Of a DNA stretch of 64,000 nt, positions 62,901 through 64,000 are shown in pieces (positions within the stretch are counted from its first letter, which is position 1; each line of letters begins with the position of its first letter). Origin of the DNA: Aquisphaera insulae (GTDB lineage: Bacteria > Planctomycetota > Planctomycetia > Isosphaerales > Isosphaeraceae); contig NZ_JAALJH010000040.1 of assembly GCF_011064615.1 (NCBI RefSeq), positions 16,698-80,697 on the forward strand, read 5' to 3'. The position numbers and the translations under genes were made by a program. The notes beneath the pieces are model-generated. The model was not told the DNA's origin and searched no databases. It worked only from the letters and a program-made list of their open reading frames with translations.

Positions 62901-63797
62901 GTCCATCGTCCAGATGACCCGGCAGCCGCGGTTGCCGTCGTCGTCGTTGTCGCTCACGAAGATCGTGCCGAACGAGCTCAGCGACGCCTCGTAGTTGTTC
63001 CGCTGGCGGTCGCAGATGATCTCGAACTCCGTCCCGTCCCGGTTCACCCGCAGCGTGTTGGCGAGCTGGTCGGTCCGGACGTGCCGGCCCGATTTGTCCA
63101 CCACGTCGAAGTTCTGCTGCCGCTCCGAATGGTCCTGCTGCACCGAGCAGCAGCCGTCGCCGTGGGTGAAGTAGAGCTTGCCGTCGAGGCCCAGCACCAT
63201 GCCGTGGACGCCGTGATCGGAGTCGACCCCGCCGAAGCCGGTCAGGAGCGGATAGCGCCTGTCGGCCACGTCGTCGCCGTCGGTGTCCTCAAGGACCATC
63301 AGGTTCGGGCTGTTGCCGATGAAGACGCGGCAGCCGGTGTACTTGCCGGCGGCGTCGTGATGCTCCTCGACCGCCAGCCCCATCGGGACGGGGAAGATCT
63401 TGTCGGCGAAGACGGTCACCTTGTCGGCCTTGCCGTCGCCGTCGGTGTCCTCGAGGATCTTGATCCGATCGGCGTCCTCCATGCGGTGGAACCGCGCATT
63501 GCCGCCGCGGGTGAGCCGGTAGTTCTGCCCCTCGGCGACCCAGACCCGGCCCCGGGAATCGACGTCGATGTTGGTCGGGTTCGCGATCATCGGCTCGGCC
63601 GCCCAGAGCGTGGCCTCCAGGCCCTCCGCCGGCTTCAGCCTTCGCGTCGACTCCGCCGCGGTCATCTGGGCGAGGGCCGGCGAGGGCGTCCCCAGCCAGG
63701 CACACGTCGATGCGATCAGTGCGGCCGTGACGGGAGCCCAGTGGATCGAAGTCGGCCGGGCCGGGCGTCGCGAGGTCTTCGGCAGCATCGAGGTCAA
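60000..63797 (-). CDS. PVC-type haem-binding CxxCH protein with beta-propeller and HEAT-like region
   Basis: This 1265-residue secreted protein has a signal peptide (to about residue 44). A sugar-dehydrogenase-like beta-propeller with repeated EDTDGDGKADK-type calcium loops (about 60-430) follows, then a HEAT-like helical region (about 440-900), a cytochrome c domain with C966-AGC-H970, and a C-terminal beta-sandwich (about 1110-1260). This architecture (membrane-bound dehydrogenase domain plus haem site) is a hallmark of Planctomycetes and relatives, where it is thought to oxidise polysaccharides or sugars. The region 63798-64000 upstream shows no gene. Confidence 0.95.
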   Translation of the reverse strand: MTSMLPKTSRRPARPTSIHWAPVTAALIASTCAWLGTPSPALAQMTAAESTRRLKPAEGLEATLWAAEPMIANPTNIDVDSRGRVWVAEGQNYRLTRGGNARFHRMEDADRIKILEDTDGDGKADKVTVFADKIFPVPMGLAVEEHHDAAGKYTGCRVFIGNSPNLMVLEDTDGDDVADRRYPLLTGFGGVDSDHGVHGMVLGLDGKLYFTHGDGCCSVQQDHSERQQNFDVVDKSGRHVRTDQLANTLRVNRDGTEFEIICDRQRNNYEASLSSFGTIFVSDNDDDGNRGCRVIWTMDGGHYGYKTPGSPRHWGEDVPGMIPKLVGTGNGSPTGIMVYEGSLLPKEQGYFGAVLEVDAGSRQVNFFPITRKGASYRTEYKVLLGSDDPWFRPVDACAAPDGSIIVADWYDAGVGGHAFSDQNTGRIFRVAPKGHKASKPPAPDFATTAGRIAALKSPVVAARDAARSSLIAEGASGVAALEELFRDGEPIHRGRALQVLAGLKGDAPAVAALKDADPRIRELAVRMLGRDCRENGRVEYANPAAKRPPAALAHLDALLPLADDPDAGVRRELILAIRNLPTKPVGEALRRLAAAWDGQDRWYLEALGLALDSREDAFLVKLLDGSLYGPSDALKEGREGAVALPPYFPTDRNEAFLPAGAPDLPVTALSKNLGLAWRLRRPESLRFVASVLPSLSAPELRQAADDVIGQIKDPRAGATLAEMAARETSADRRHELGAILARKLEGEWNSARGAEPVVAFIGSRLADREAKPQGVQLAIAARDPRYGQALEAVALDASLPEPLRVAAVEGLGAVKAPGAATLLDRLIGDARGRPSSDALAEAAVRTSPRLYDASGRLRELVLTREYPLGIRREALRSLGPLEGGARRILDMAKAGTLPDDLKTEATMLLHTALPLGRALREEAAAVLPLPKAAGGRPLPPVSVLLGREGDPGKGRLTFFRAGLNACAGCHRVRGQGQWVGPDLSTIGTKYGKDELLRSILNPSAAIGYSYRALILSLEDGRVLTGLPVEDTPDRLVIKTADGQRISLRPADIEARKSSDVSLMPEGLAQAFSESELVDLLAFLATLRQPVSIVGQYHVIGPVAEENGARAIDPAAKVDLDAPRNGPGGRGGPWRRIVANAEGLADLSDLAADPARNVAYAFTAVTSPVEQKARLVVESGASLTAWLDGKTVLAEAPAAPSGGPREVELTLPQGTSSLLLRLATGGNGGGNAAGAAAAARPASLVTTFVSAQPLSFATTEAGLSGH

Positions 63798-64000
63798 CTC
63801 CTGGTCGAAGGCAAGTCGAGACGGTCGATCGCTTCCGTCGGTTCGATCGGTCGGGTGAGGTCTGGCCGGGCGACTGTCCGTTCCGGAGACGCGTCAGGGA
63901 GACGCGGCACGACATGCTCGGGAATCGCCCGGACATCTTCCCACGTCCCCGCGGGAGCGTCCAGCGTCAAGCCCGCCGGTCGATCGCAGCCCGGAGCCGA

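Overview
The window is high-GC DNA that reads as a member of the Planctomycetota, most likely an Isosphaeraceae-type genome. This is inferred from family content: a DUF1559 prepilin-like protein, a DUF1800/DUF1501 pair, a very large PVC-type haem protein with a CxxCH site, an ECF sigma factor fused in translation to a Ser/Thr kinase with WD40 repeats, and a secreted protein with the N-terminal LExRExPS-type motif. No rRNA, tRNA or CRISPR array was recognised.

Layout. 1-5527: a TetR regulator (its 3' part) followed by an HlyD adaptor, a double-ATPase ABC subunit and two ABC-2 permeases, all overlapping or nearly so. 5836-8754: an MMPL transporter. 8760-9406: a GxxExxY gene in a cassette with 34-nt inverted ends, exactly filling the gap between two convergent genes. 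9406-12422 (minus): fabG, acpP, fabF. 12423-14190: gene-poor, full of palindromic repeats. 14191-24361 (minus): an eight-gene type I restriction operon with unusual cargo. 24501-26081 (minus): a CARF/RtcR-like sigma-54 activator, divergent from 26377-27536, which encodes a DUF3892 protein and a DEDDh exonuclease. 27611-30624: two paralogous membrane proteins around a glycosidase-like lipoprotein. 30616-34511 (minus): ECF sigma factor and kinase. 34780-40823 (minus): BlaI/BlaR-type pair with DUF1800 and DUF1501. 41040-42871: a tandem duplication of about 940 bp. 43067-45910: DUF1559 protein, lipoprotein, PepSY protein. 46011-46409 (minus): an NQ-repeat coiled coil. 47502-51713: plsX, fabD, two Uma2 nucleases, KDPG aldolase. 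52030-64000: secreted protein, then (minus) malate dehydrogenase, MFS transporter, two secreted or outer-membrane genes, a glycosyltransferase and the haem protein.

The most interesting region is 14191-27536. The sigma-54 activator lies between two candidate sigma-54 promoters that share the form TGGCAT-N6-TGCRAT. One faces the type I restriction operon and the other faces the DUF3892/exonuclease genes. This suggests a single ligand-sensing (CARF) regulator that switches on both a restriction system (with HEPN-domain proteins and a 5'-nucleotidase) and an exonuclease module. The promoters and families are read from sequence. The regulatory link and any defence role are inference.
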